Source of the DNA: a virus
Virus record (IMG/VR): IMGVR_UViG_3300048583_000145
Span: 1 to 25,014 of that record
Strand: one strand, 5' to 3'
Length of the DNA stretch: 25,014 bases
The position numbers were made by a program, and so were the translations under genes. This document shows positions 16,241 through 22,704 of the stretch, in pieces. Position 1 is the stretch's first letter. Each line of letters opens with the position of its first letter. Under the pieces are notes generated by a model that worked only from the letters and a program-made list of their open reading frames with translations, had not been told where the DNA came from and did no database searches.

Positions 16241-17067
16241 TGGCTTCAGTCACGTTTCCGGTCGCCATTGGCGGCGACGGCTCGACGGTCAGCGACGACA
16301 GCAACGTCAGCACCGGTTTGGCAAACGGCGGGCATCGCACTCGCTTTGTGCCGGCGCTGGGTCAGCTGGTGGCCATCGGCAACCTGATCGTGCCGCTCAG
16401 CCAGAACGCGCTGAACGCGCCGGGAACGTCGGCAACCAGCTCGAGCAGCAACACCATCGGCACCGGCACCAGAATCTTCGTGCTCGACCAGGCTGGCAAG
16501 TCGTTTGCCGTCGGCCAATGGGTGCAGATTGCCAGCGTGGTTGCGCCGGCAGTCAACTACATGGTCGGCGCCATCAGCGGCTTCAGCGGCTCGACCATGA
16601 CGGTAGAAGTCGTGCAGGCGGCTGGCTCGGGAACGATCAGCGCGTGGGCGGTGCATCCTGCAACGCCAATCCGCAACGCTTTTCAGTTGATTGGCTCGGA
16701 TGGCTCGCTGGCGATTATCGGCGCAGGTGGTCTTGGATACGGCACTGGCGCAGGCATATCGGTAACGCAAACCGGCAGCAAGTCGTCCAGCGTTTCCTTC
16801 AACAAAAGGGTCGGCAGGATAACCATGCACAACGCGGCTTTGGCTGGCGGCGCTTCGGTGACGTTTTCGATGATCAACACCACCATCGGACCCAACGACA
16901 TCATGGTCATCAGTCTGGCTGGTGGGTTTGGCGGCACTTACAGGGTTGACCACGGCATCAATCTGGGCGGTAGCGGCGCCGAGATCAGGGTCACAAACAT
17001 CACCGGCGGCTCATTGTCTGAAGCGGTGCAGATGAACTTTGCATTGCTAACTGGCGCTGTCGCTTAA
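16241..17067 (+). CDS. Tail fibre/virion protein, lower GC than its neighbours
   Basis: A 275-residue protein whose ATG directly follows the previous TAA, with AAGGAG upstream. It contains an SGSTMTVEVVQAAGSGTISAW segment (shared with many phage fibres: 'F-x-VGQ-W-V-x-I', then 'GSGT-x-x-W'), a Gly-rich centre and a C-terminal beta domain (RITMHNAALAGGASVTFSMI; ends SEAVQMNFALLTGAVA). Such domains form trimers at fibre tips or capsid decorations. The gene uses clearly more A/T-ending codons than the tail genes around it, suggesting exchange of a host-range module. Confidence 0.6.
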
Positions 17068-17072
17068 CTGAT

Positions 17073-17372
17073 ATGGCCGACAACATCCGCACCAAAGACC
17101 GCGACGATGCCGACATCAGCATCGCCGCGAAGGACATCGCGGGGGTACTGCACCCGCGCAACATCATCACGGACCCGGCTGGCAACGACATCACGCCGGC
17201 GACGCAGGCCACGCTGGCGGCGCTGAACGTCATTGCTGCGGCGGTGCAGTCTGCGGTCGAGGCGATCAACGGCAAGACGACAGCCGTCAACACCGGCGCG
17301 ATCGCCGGCACCGTGGCGATCGGTGGGCCTTTCGCGATCAACTTCGCGCTGCAGCGCATGAGCGCGAGCTGA
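17073..17372 (+). CDS. Small phage protein, unknown
   Basis: A 99-residue protein, ATG five bases after the previous stop. The N terminus is polar (DNIRTKDRDDADISIAAKDI), followed by GVLHPRNIITDPAG and an Ala-rich helix (ATQATLAALNVIAAAVQSAV), then INGKTTAVNTGAIAGTVAIG. Short proteins of this build accompany fibre genes in betaproteobacterial siphophages. No catalytic motif; a virion accessory role is inferred from position only. Confidence 0.55.
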   Translation: MADNIRTKDRDDADISIAAKDIAGVLHPRNIITDPAGNDITPATQATLAALNVIAAAVQSAVEAINGKTTAVNTGAIAGTVAIGGPFAINFALQRMSAS

Positions 17373-17377
17373 CGAGC

Positions 17378-17860
17378 ATGACCGGCTTCCACCACGCCAC
17401 GCACTTCGACGCCGAGCGCGCCGTGAGCCAGCTTGACCAGCAGGGCCAGGCCCTGGCCAAGATGACCAGCGCCGAGTCGCAGCGCATCGATGGGCTGGTC
17501 AAGGACGTCGGCGCGATCAAGGGTGACGTGTCTGCGGTCAACAACAAGGTCGACAGCGTCGTCAGCGGCGTCGACAAGCTCAACACGGCCATGGCCGACA
17601 TGGTCAAGTTCACCATCAGGGTGGAGCACCAGCACCAGGCGCAAGACGCATACCGCGCCACGGTTGCCGCGCATGAGCAGCGCATCCAGACGCTGGAGAA
17701 GCAAGTCGACCCGCTGGTCAAGGCAAAGCTCGACGAGCGCGTGCCCACGCTGGAAAAGCAGATCGGCCCGCTGATCGAGCTGCGCACCTGGGTCATCGGG
17801 CTGTGCCTCGGCGCGGCCGGGCTGATCGTGGCCAAGCTGGCCGACCTTCTCGGGAAGTGA
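17378..17860 (+). CDS. Coiled-coil protein with a C-terminal membrane segment
   Basis: A 160-residue protein. Residues about 20-130 form a heptad-rich coiled coil (LDQQGQALAKMTSAESQRID; VSAVNNKVDSVVSGVDKLNT). Residues about 138-156 (WVIGLCLGAAGLIVAKLADL) are a single membrane-spanning helix near the C terminus. The layout resembles small phage membrane proteins such as tail-anchored accessory or lysis-related proteins. There is no lipobox or signal peptide, so an outer-membrane spanin is unlikely. Function unknown. Confidence 0.6.
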   Translation: MTGFHHATHFDAERAVSQLDQQGQALAKMTSAESQRIDGLVKDVGAIKGDVSAVNNKVDSVVSGVDKLNTAMADMVKFTIRVEHQHQAQDAYRATVAAHEQRIQTLEKQVDPLVKAKLDERVPTLEKQIGPLIELRTWVIGLCLGAAGLIVAKLADLLGK

Positions 17861-17871
17861 AAGGACACGAC

Positions 17872-17931
17872 ATGCATCTCATCGACAACGCCCGCGCCAC
17901 GAGCCGCGCGCCGGCCATCAACAAGGAGTGA
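17872..17931 (+). CDS. Possible 19-residue translated leader ORF
   Basis: A short frame, ATG at 17872 to TGA at 17929-17931, preceded by AAAGGA at normal spacing. Its last codons overlap the AAGGAG that serves the next gene (ATG 17936), so translating it would bring ribosomes straight to that site. It may be a coupling leader or chance; the peptide (MHLIDNARATSRAPAINKE) is not recognisable. Confidence 0.25.
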   Translation: MHLIDNARATSRAPAINKE

Positions 17932-17935
17932 CACC

Positions 17936-18376
17936 ATGCCCAAGAGTACCGACGCCTGCAACCGATTCGTGAACCTGCTGTACCGCGCCGTGGCGTGGCC
18001 CAACGTGGCCGACAACGCCGCATCGGCGCCGCTGACGAACGTCGTCGTGGCGCTGCATGCTGCCGCGCTGACGGCCAGCGCCAACAGCCAGGCCGAGAAC
18101 GAGTCGGCCTATACAAACTACGCGCGCCAGAACGTGGCGCGCGGCGCCGGCTGGACAGCAGGCAGTGGCGGCTCCACCAGCAACGCTGCGCTGCTGCAGT
18201 TCCCGCAGTCCGGCGCCACCGGCGGCACGCTCAACTCCGTGAGCACCGGCACCACGCTGACAGGCGCCACGCCGGTGTGGCACTACGGCCCGCTCAACTC
18301 GCCCATCACCATCGGCGCGGCGGCCTCAATCACGCCGCAGTTCCTGGCCGGCGGCCTGGTCATCACCGAGACCTGA
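17936..18376 (+). CDS. Phage tail fibre-family protein
   Basis: A 146-residue protein with an AAGGAG ribosome binding site. It follows a recurrent phage pattern: N-terminal LLYRAVAWPNVADNA, a strand (NVVVALHAAALTASA), then ENESAYTNYARQNVARGAGW followed by SGGSTSNAALLQFPQSGA and a C-terminal strand (LNSPITIGAAASITPQFLAG). The 'Y-x-x-YARQ-x-V-x-R-x-x-x-W' and 'SNAA-x-x-x-FP' motifs are typical of small beta-sandwich fibre proteins in siphophages. The TGA overlaps the next ATG (TGATG). A virion role is likely; exact position unknown. Confidence 0.7.
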   Translation: MPKSTDACNRFVNLLYRAVAWPNVADNAASAPLTNVVVALHAAALTASANSQAENESAYTNYARQNVARGAGWTAGSGGSTSNAALLQFPQSGATGGTLNSVSTGTTLTGATPVWHYGPLNSPITIGAAASITPQFLAGGLVITET

Positions 18377-18609
18377 TGCTGTTCCCGCGGTTCCCGTACC
18401 TGTACTCGTGCGCCGAGTGCGGGGCGAAGGTCAAGGTCAGCAAAGACGGAGAGGTCACACGAACATGCAGCCACAGCACGGCGGGGATCAACGCCCCGAG
18501 GAAGTCGATCCTGACGGGGGACGGCACGCTCAACAGCCTGCCCCGGGTGAAGCGGTGGGAGTGGGCCCTGCGGTGCCTGCTGACCCGGCTCACCGGACGG
18601 TCAATCTGA
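18376..18609 (+). CDS. Small zinc-ribbon protein between fibre genes
   Basis: A 77-residue protein overlapping the previous stop by one base. An N-terminal aromatic segment (LFPRFPYLYS) leads into C12-x2-C15 and then C31-x-H33, a probable zinc-binding site. The C terminus is basic (VKRWEWALRCLLTRLTGRSI). Small proteins with 'FP-Y-x-Y-x-C-x-x-CG' openings recur in the fibre regions of related siphophages, but no role is known to me. A short 42-base gap follows. Confidence 0.6.
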   Translation: MLFPRFPYLYSCAECGAKVKVSKDGEVTRTCSHSTAGINAPRKSILTGDGTLNSLPRVKRWEWALRCLLTRLTGRSI

Positions 18610-18651
18610 GCGCCACGCTCACCGGCAAGGGCGGGGCTGCGGCCGGCTGAC

Positions 18652-19548
18652 ATGAACGGCTTCCGCAACGTGGCCGAGTGGGCGACCGCGCAAGACGCGG
18701 GGCGCAGCCACGTCACCACCTTCCGCAAGCAGGTGGCCAGCGCGGCGACGGTGGCCAACGACTTCATCGACTACACCTACTTCGCCGGCAACCCCCCGGC
18801 GAACTTCTACGCCAGCGCGCCGCTGGTGGCCGCCGAGGTCGAAGGCATCCGCGGCCTGCTGCTGCCCAACGTCGGCAAGTCGCAGTGGATGAAGAGCCTG
18901 ACCGTGATGTCGGCGGCCTCGTCCAACACCAACACGACGAACCAGAACCAGCGCCTGGCGCTCTGCGACTACCTGCTGTACTACCCGTTCATCGACACCG
19001 ACGCGGTCGGCGAAGAGCAGGTGATGGACAACACCGTGACCGTGCCGCGCTACGCGGCCGGCGGGCAGATCATGTGCGTGGCGCAGTCGGCCAGCTCCAC
19101 GGTCGGCCAGTTCACCGTGAACTACACCAACCAGGACGGCGTGCCGGGCCGGATCAGCCAGAACACCTTCACCAAGGTGGTGGCCGGCGGCGGCATTCTG
19201 GTCAGCAGCACCAATGCGACGGTCGCCGGTTCGCAGCAGTTCGTCAACCTGCAGGCCGGCGACACGCTGGCGCGCTCGATCGAGTCGGTGACGTTCACCG
19301 CGGCCGGCGGCGGGCTGATGGCGCTGGTGATCGTGCGCGACCTCTACAGCTTCTACAGCACGCAGGAGTGCCGGCGCAACACGGACCTGAGCGTCGGCGC
19401 GGCGTCGCAGTTCGAGAGCCTGATCCACCACGACCGCCCGCCGGAGGTCAAGAGCGGCGCCGTGCTGGGCGTGGTCGGGCTCGGCAATGCAGGAACACTG
19501 GCGTCGTCCGTTCTGGTCGGCACCCTCGAAACCTACTGGAGCGAATGA
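18652..19548 (+). CDS. Phage virion-associated protein, first of a paralogous pair
   Basis: A 298-residue protein. The N-terminal 60 residues (GFRNVAEWATAQDAGRSHVT) are helical; the rest is beta-rich with a conserved block of YTNQDGVPGRIS, FVNLQAGDTLARSIESVTF and ALVIVRDLYSFYS. The same block is recognisable in the next gene, so the two are tandem paralogues. No enzyme motif is present. It is probably a structural component of the tail tip or fibres. The TGA at 19546-19548 overlaps the next ATG. Confidence 0.65.
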   Translation: MNGFRNVAEWATAQDAGRSHVTTFRKQVASAATVANDFIDYTYFAGNPPANFYASAPLVAAEVEGIRGLLLPNVGKSQWMKSLTVMSAASSNTNTTNQNQRLALCDYLLYYPFIDTDAVGEEQVMDNTVTVPRYAAGGQIMCVAQSASSTVGQFTVNYTNQDGVPGRISQNTFTKVVAGGGILVSSTNATVAGSQQFVNLQAGDTLARSIESVTFTAAGGGLMALVIVRDLYSFYSTQECRRNTDLSVGAASQFESLIHHDRPPEVKSGAVLGVVGLGNAGTLASSVLVGTLETYWSE

Positions 19549-20441
19549 TGGGCTGGACCTCGATCGACGATCTGATCAACCAGATCACCAACAACGGAAA
19601 GGCGGACAGCGGCTTCTATCAGAAGACGACGGTGGCGGCCGGCCTGGCTGGGCACTGGCAGCACATGGTGAACAGCGCCGGCACGCCGCCGGCGGCCACG
19701 TTCGGCGGCGCCGAGGCCACCTTCGTGCCGACCGATCACACATGGAGCGAGGGCGCGATCTCGATCCCCGACCAGACGCTGCCGGCCACCAAGCACCTGA
19801 TGACGGCCGGCGCCGGCTGCGTGGCCGCCGCGGGCGCGCCTTGGTTTGCCATGCCGATCGACATGGTGGGCTACGTCAAGCTGACCACGACGAACGTCAG
19901 CACCACCGGCGCCAAGACGGTCACCATGACGCCCCTGGACGGCGCTTCGCGCTACCCCAACGGCGAGGGCCTGCGCCTGTGCGTGGCCTCGTTCGCGGCG
20001 ATGGGCGCCAACGCGCCGACCATGCAGATCACCTACACCAACCCGGGCGGCACGACGGGCCGCGTGACGACGGCCGGCTGCGTCTCGACCGCCTCGGCCA
20101 CCAACGGCATCATCCTGAACAGCGGCAACGCGGCCAACAAGTACGGGCCCTTCCTGCCGCTGCAGGGCAACGACACCGGCGTGCGTGACATTGAATCGCT
20201 GACCTGGGGCGGCACGGCGCACGCCTCCGGCTCGGTGGTCATCCTGCTGTGCCGGCAGCTCGCTACGCCGATCCCGATCCCCGCGACCGGCCTGTACGTG
20301 CCGTTCAGCTTCGGCGGCACGCTGCCCAGCTACCCGCGCCTGCGCAACGGCGTCAACCTGCAGTGGCTGCTCTTTGCCACCGGCGCCACGACGGCGGGTG
20401 CCACGTTCTTCAGTGCCTTCGACTACGGCTGGGGCGGCTGA
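19548..20441 (+). CDS. Phage virion-associated protein, second of a paralogous pair
   Basis: A 297-residue protein; ATG at 19545 and 19548 are both in frame, and I use the second. It opens with WTSIDDLINQITNNGKADSG and carries, in the second half, YTNPGGTTGRVT, FLPLQGNDTGVRDIESLTWG and VVILLCRQLATP, the same block as in the upstream protein. The C terminus (PSYPRLRNGVNLQWLLFATG, ending FSAFDYGWGG) is aromatic-rich and probably forms an assembly surface. Role as a structural protein inferred from position. Confidence 0.65.
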   Translation: MGWTSIDDLINQITNNGKADSGFYQKTTVAAGLAGHWQHMVNSAGTPPAATFGGAEATFVPTDHTWSEGAISIPDQTLPATKHLMTAGAGCVAAAGAPWFAMPIDMVGYVKLTTTNVSTTGAKTVTMTPLDGASRYPNGEGLRLCVASFAAMGANAPTMQITYTNPGGTTGRVTTAGCVSTASATNGIILNSGNAANKYGPFLPLQGNDTGVRDIESLTWGGTAHASGSVVILLCRQLATPIPIPATGLYVPFSFGGTLPSYPRLRNGVNLQWLLFATGATTAGATFFSAFDYGWGG

Positions 20442-20442
20442 C

Positions 20443-21246
20443 ATGCCGCTGTTGTTCAACGGCTACCTGCAAACGCACCTCGGCGGGGTCCAGGGGGCGA
20501 CCAACGTCGACGGCGCGTTTCGGTCGGCGCAGCTGGACAACGTGCTGAACGAGCCGGCGTACTTCAACGCCATGCTGCACTACGACGCGCGGGCGTCGGT
20601 GCCCGATGGCGTGCGGGCGCCGGTGGCCTGGGTGCTGCCGCGCGTGGCCGGCGGGTTGTCGGCGCGGAACACGGTCATCGGCAGCGGTGGCGTGGCGGGC
20701 CCGGCGCAGACGGCGCGCAACATCGACGCGACCCTGACGGGCTCCGGCGGCGTGTCCGAGGGCCTGCTCGGGCTCATCGTCTCCATCGCTGCCACGCTGA
20801 CCGGAGCCGGCGGCGTCTCGTCGGCCACCACGCAGGCCCTGGCCACGCTGACCGCGACGCTGGCCGGCTCGGGCAACGTCAGCGCCACGGCGGCCGGCCT
20901 GGCCAGCCTGGTGGCCACGCTGACCGGCGCCGGCACGGTGACGGCGAACAACACCGCGCTGATGGACATCTCGGCCACCATCGTGGGCTACGGCGACGCG
21001 ACGGCGCAGGGCATCCGGGATGCCGTGTGGTCAGCCACCGCTTCCGAGTTCAATGCCGCCGGCACGATGGGCGCGAAGCTGAACACCGCCAGCAGCGGCG
21101 GCGTGGATCTCGACGCGCTGGCGGCGGCAGTCTGGGCGTACACCGTGCGCGGCCTGACCGGCAACGTGTCTGCGGACGTCCGCTACGTCGCCGGCGTGGA
21201 AGTCACCGGCACCGGCGAGGCCGGCGACCCCTGGGGGCCGGCATGA
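20443..21246 (+). CDS. Virion protein with tandem 20-21 residue beta repeats
   Basis: A 267-residue protein. The N-terminal 65 residues contain LFNGYLQTHLGGVQGATNVD. Five repeats follow, starting at 20728, 20791, 20854, 20914 and 20974, with the consensus ATLTG-x-G-x-V-x-A and spacings of 63, 63, 60 and 60 bases. The C-terminal part (IRDAVWSATASEFNAAGTMG, LAAAVWAYTVRGLTG) holds two 'A-V-W' motifs often seen in phage tail proteins of this type. The repeats suggest a solenoid or fibrous shaft. The stop overlaps the next ATG (ATGA). Confidence 0.65.
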   Translation: MPLLFNGYLQTHLGGVQGATNVDGAFRSAQLDNVLNEPAYFNAMLHYDARASVPDGVRAPVAWVLPRVAGGLSARNTVIGSGGVAGPAQTARNIDATLTGSGGVSEGLLGLIVSIAATLTGAGGVSSATTQALATLTATLAGSGNVSATAAGLASLVATLTGAGTVTANNTALMDISATIVGYGDATAQGIRDAVWSATASEFNAAGTMGAKLNTASSGGVDLDALAAAVWAYTVRGLTGNVSADVRYVAGVEVTGTGEAGDPWGPA

Positions 21247-21383
21247 GCGCGTGGGGCTCGAGCTGGGGCAGCAGCTGGGCGGGCGCGTGGGGCGCCATCG
21301 CCAGCGCCGGCCGGCGCGTGGTGCTGCGCTTCGACAGCCGGGCGGCCAAGGTGGTCGAGCTCGACTCACGCATCTGGATGTGA
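21243..21383 (+). CDS. Short Trp/Ser/Gly-rich phage protein
   Basis: A 46-residue protein whose ATG overlaps the previous TGA. It starts with a Trp-rich repeat (SAWGSSWGSSWAGAWGAIAS) and ends in a basic beta segment (RRVVLRFDSRAAKVVELDSR). The tight overlap and clean Trp repeat favour real translation. Similar short ORFs occur behind fibre genes in phages. Function unknown. Confidence 0.5.
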   Translation: MSAWGSSWGSSWAGAWGAIASAGRRVVLRFDSRAAKVVELDSRIWM

Positions 21384-21385
21384 GC

Positions 21386-21547
21386 ATGGAAACCGTCGCC
21401 CTTCTGTCGCCGATCGCCTTGGCCGTGGCGGCGGCTTCGCCGCTCACGCTGCAGGTGGCCGAGGCCAGCGCGGTGATGCAAGGCGTGGCGCTGGCCAGCC
21501 CGCCTGCGCGCGTGGTGGCGCTGCCGTCACCGATCTACCTGGAGTGA
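21386..21547 (+). CDS. Short Ala/Val-rich phage protein
   Basis: A 53-residue protein, ATG two bases after the previous stop. Composition is mostly Ala, Val, Ser, Pro and Leu (ETVALLSPIALAVAAASPLT). It contains three 'AL-x-SP' motifs (ALLSP, ALASP, ALPSP), so it looks like a short beta repeat rather than a membrane protein. Its place in the gene series, and the GGAGTG before the next start, support it. Function unknown. Confidence 0.45.
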   Translation: METVALLSPIALAVAAASPLTLQVAEASAVMQGVALASPPARVVALPSPIYLE

Positions 21548-21551
21548 AAGC

Positions 21552-21833
21552 ATGACCAAGGTCTACGTGGGCGACACCGGCACCGAGCTGAAGCTCGACA
21601 CCGGCGTCAGCCTGGCCGGCGCCACCGCGCAAAGCATCGAAGCCCGCCGGCCGGATGGCACGACGGTGAGCTGGTCCGGCACGGTGGTCGAGAGCACGAA
21701 GGTGCGCTACATCAGCCTGGCCGACACCTTCAACCAGGCCGGCGACTGGAAGCTGCAGGCGAAGGTGACGCTGCCGACCGGCACGTGGACCGGCGAGGCG
21801 GTGGCGCTGCGGGTGTACAGGCTGTTCGAGTAG
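21552..21833 (+). CDS. Small Ig-like beta-sandwich protein (BppU-N-like)
   Basis: A 93-residue protein, ATG with GGAGTGAAAGC upstream. Alternating strands are evident: TELKLDTGVSLAGAT, SIEARRPDGTTVSWSG, KVRYISLADTFNQAGDWKLQ and GEAVALRVYRLFE. The 'I-x-x-R-x-PDGT-x-x-W' followed by 'AGDWKLQ' pattern matches the N-terminal domains of small phage baseplate/fibre proteins of BppU type. The protein could form a small tail component or an adaptor. The fold is inferred from pattern. Confidence 0.6.
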   Translation: MTKVYVGDTGTELKLDTGVSLAGATAQSIEARRPDGTTVSWSGTVVESTKVRYISLADTFNQAGDWKLQAKVTLPTGTWTGEAVALRVYRLFE

Positions 21834-21841
21834 GGGCGCGC

Positions 21842-22036
21842 ATGATCCGCCGCGTCAAGCAGCCGCGCAAGATCGTCCGGCGCTACACGTTCCGGGCGCT
21901 GTCAGCGGTGGCGGCGGTCCAGGCGGCCACATTGCTTTGGGGCCTGTTGCCGCCGGCCTGGGTGCAGTGGCTCACCCTGCTGGTGGCGCTGCTCGGCGCG
22001 TTCGGTGCGTTCGTTGACCAGCCCGACGCCAGATGA
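21842..22036 (+). CDS. Small two-helix membrane protein, holin-like candidate
   Basis: A 64-residue protein with a strongly basic N terminus (IRRVKQPRKIVRRYT), then two hydrophobic helices (about residues 19-34 and 40-57, LSAVAAVQAATLLWG and WVQWLTLLVALLGAFGAFVD) and a short polar tail. This is the shape of a small phage holin or membrane accessory protein and it sits at the end of the late operon, where lysis genes are common. However, no endolysin follows in the window. The stop overlaps the next ATG (ATGA). Confidence 0.6.
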   Translation: MIRRVKQPRKIVRRYTFRALSAVAAVQAATLLWGLLPPAWVQWLTLLVALLGAFGAFVDQPDAR

Positions 22037-22266
22037 ACGCCCAGCCTGCCGGCGCGCCAGACGATGACCGCGACACGGTGGTGGAAGCCTGCCTGCGCTG
22101 CGGGCGCGTGCTGCGCATTCCGGGCGTGTTCCCAGCTGCCGAGCCCGCAGCCTGGATGGTGATCGCCGCCGGCGGCGCGCGATCGCTGCACCTCGAGCGG
22201 CCGGTCGCAGAGGCCTACGCGGCGCGGGTGCATGGGGTGTGCCGGGCGCTGCATCTCGCCATCTGA
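22033..22266 (+). CDS. Small late-operon protein with a CxxC motif, unknown
   Basis: A 77-residue protein whose ATG overlaps the previous stop. It has a polar, acidic N terminus (NAQPAGAPDDDRDTVVEACL), C20-x2-C23 in ACLRCGRVLRIPG, and a later single cysteine. It is the last plus-strand gene before the convergent attachment region. A lone CxxC is too little for a family call. Confidence 0.5.
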   Translation: MNAQPAGAPDDDRDTVVEACLRCGRVLRIPGVFPAAEPAAWMVIAAGGARSLHLERPVAEAYAARVHGVCRALHLAI

Positions 22267-22334
22267 GCCAGCCGCTTTGCGGGAGCGGTTGCGGGAGTTG
22301 CGGGAGCGATTCGCGCTAAGTTGTTGATTTTGGC

Positions 22335-22377
22335 TGGCGGAAGGGGCGGGATTCGAACCCGCGGAGGGCTGTTAACC
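22335..22377 (-). pseudogene. 3' fragment of a class II tRNA gene (tRNA-Ser-like), attachment core
   Basis: On the minus strand the segment contains a variable-arm piece (GGTTAACAG), the T-arm GCGGG-TTCGAAT-CCCGC, the acceptor 3' strand CCCTTCC, the discriminator G and an encoded CCA (22337-22335). The matching 5' acceptor strand (GGAAGGG), D-arm and anticodon arm are absent from the next 100 bases. So this is not a functional tRNA but the part a phage carries to restore the host gene on integration. The long variable arm and the CTTCCGCCA end indicate tRNA-Ser. Confidence 0.8.
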
Positions 22378-22446
22378 AAACGGCCCGATGAGCACTGGCG
22401 CGGGTTCTGAGGCGATTGCTCCCGCATCCGACATGCGGTTGGCATG

Positions 22447-22469
22447 AAAAAGCCGCCTATGAAGGCGGC
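22447..22469 (-). terminator. Intrinsic terminator of the minus-strand recombination operon
   Basis: Read on the minus strand: GCCGCC, loop TTCATA, GGCGGC, then TTTTT. It is a perfect 6-bp GC stem with a five-T tail, 18 bases beyond the stop of the last minus-strand gene and just before the attachment core. Confidence 0.85.
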
Positions 22470-22487
22470 CTGATGCGGGAGCGGTTT

Positions 22488-22688
22488 TCAGTCTAGCGTC
22501 AGCGTCGTATCTGTCGTCTGCGAGACCCGCCGCTTGATCGTGCGCTGCGGATGTCCTCTGCGCAGCATCCAGTACAACGCGCGGCGCCACCAGCGCGTAT
22601 CTCGCACGGTGAGGCTGATGAAGTCGCCGGCCTTGAACCCGTGGCCATCAGCCGGAAACGCTGTCGTGATCGTCGTTCTGGAATCCAT
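22488..22688 (-). CDS. Small basic phage protein downstream of the integrase
   Basis: A 66-residue protein if started at the second of two close ATGs (22688), which has AAGG at normal spacing; the first ATG (22694) directly abuts that site. The sequence starts MDSRTTITTAFPADGHGFKA, continues GDFISLTVRD, and has a Trp/Arg-rich helix (TRWWRRALYWMLRR). It is the last gene of the operon, 16 bases after the integrase stop and just before the terminator. Not recognised; the basic, Trp-rich helix would suit nucleic-acid or membrane binding. Confidence 0.5.
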   Translation of the reverse strand: MDSRTTITTAFPADGHGFKAGDFISLTVRDTRWWRRALYWMLRRGHPQRTIKRRVSQTTDTTLTLD

Positions 22689-22704
22689 CTTCATCCTTGG
22701 TTGT

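Larger units (their letters stand above)
22277..22484. other. Candidate phage attachment site attP with arm-type repeats
   Basis: The core is a tRNA-Ser 3' segment (22335-22377). Left of it are three copies of TTGCGGGAG (22277-22285, 22289-22297, 22298-22306). Right of it are an inverted copy (GCTCCCGCAT, 22418-22427) and a direct copy (ATGCGGGAGCGG, 22473-22484). Short repeats on both sides of a tRNA-derived core next to an integrase gene are the architecture of tyrosine-recombinase attP sites (core plus arm sites). This 221-base gap (22267-22487) also holds the terminator of the minus-strand operon. Confidence 0.7.

Noticed and set aside
22335-22440. A complete functional tRNA gene
   Set aside because: Only the 3' half is present. 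No matching 5' acceptor strand (GGAAGGG on the minus strand), D-arm or anticodon arm occurs in the expected 90 bases.
22267-22487. CRISPR-like array from the repeated TGCGGGAG motif
   Set aside because: Repeats are only 8-12 bases, irregularly spaced, in both orientations, and centred on a tRNA fragment beside an integrase gene, which fits attP arm sites.
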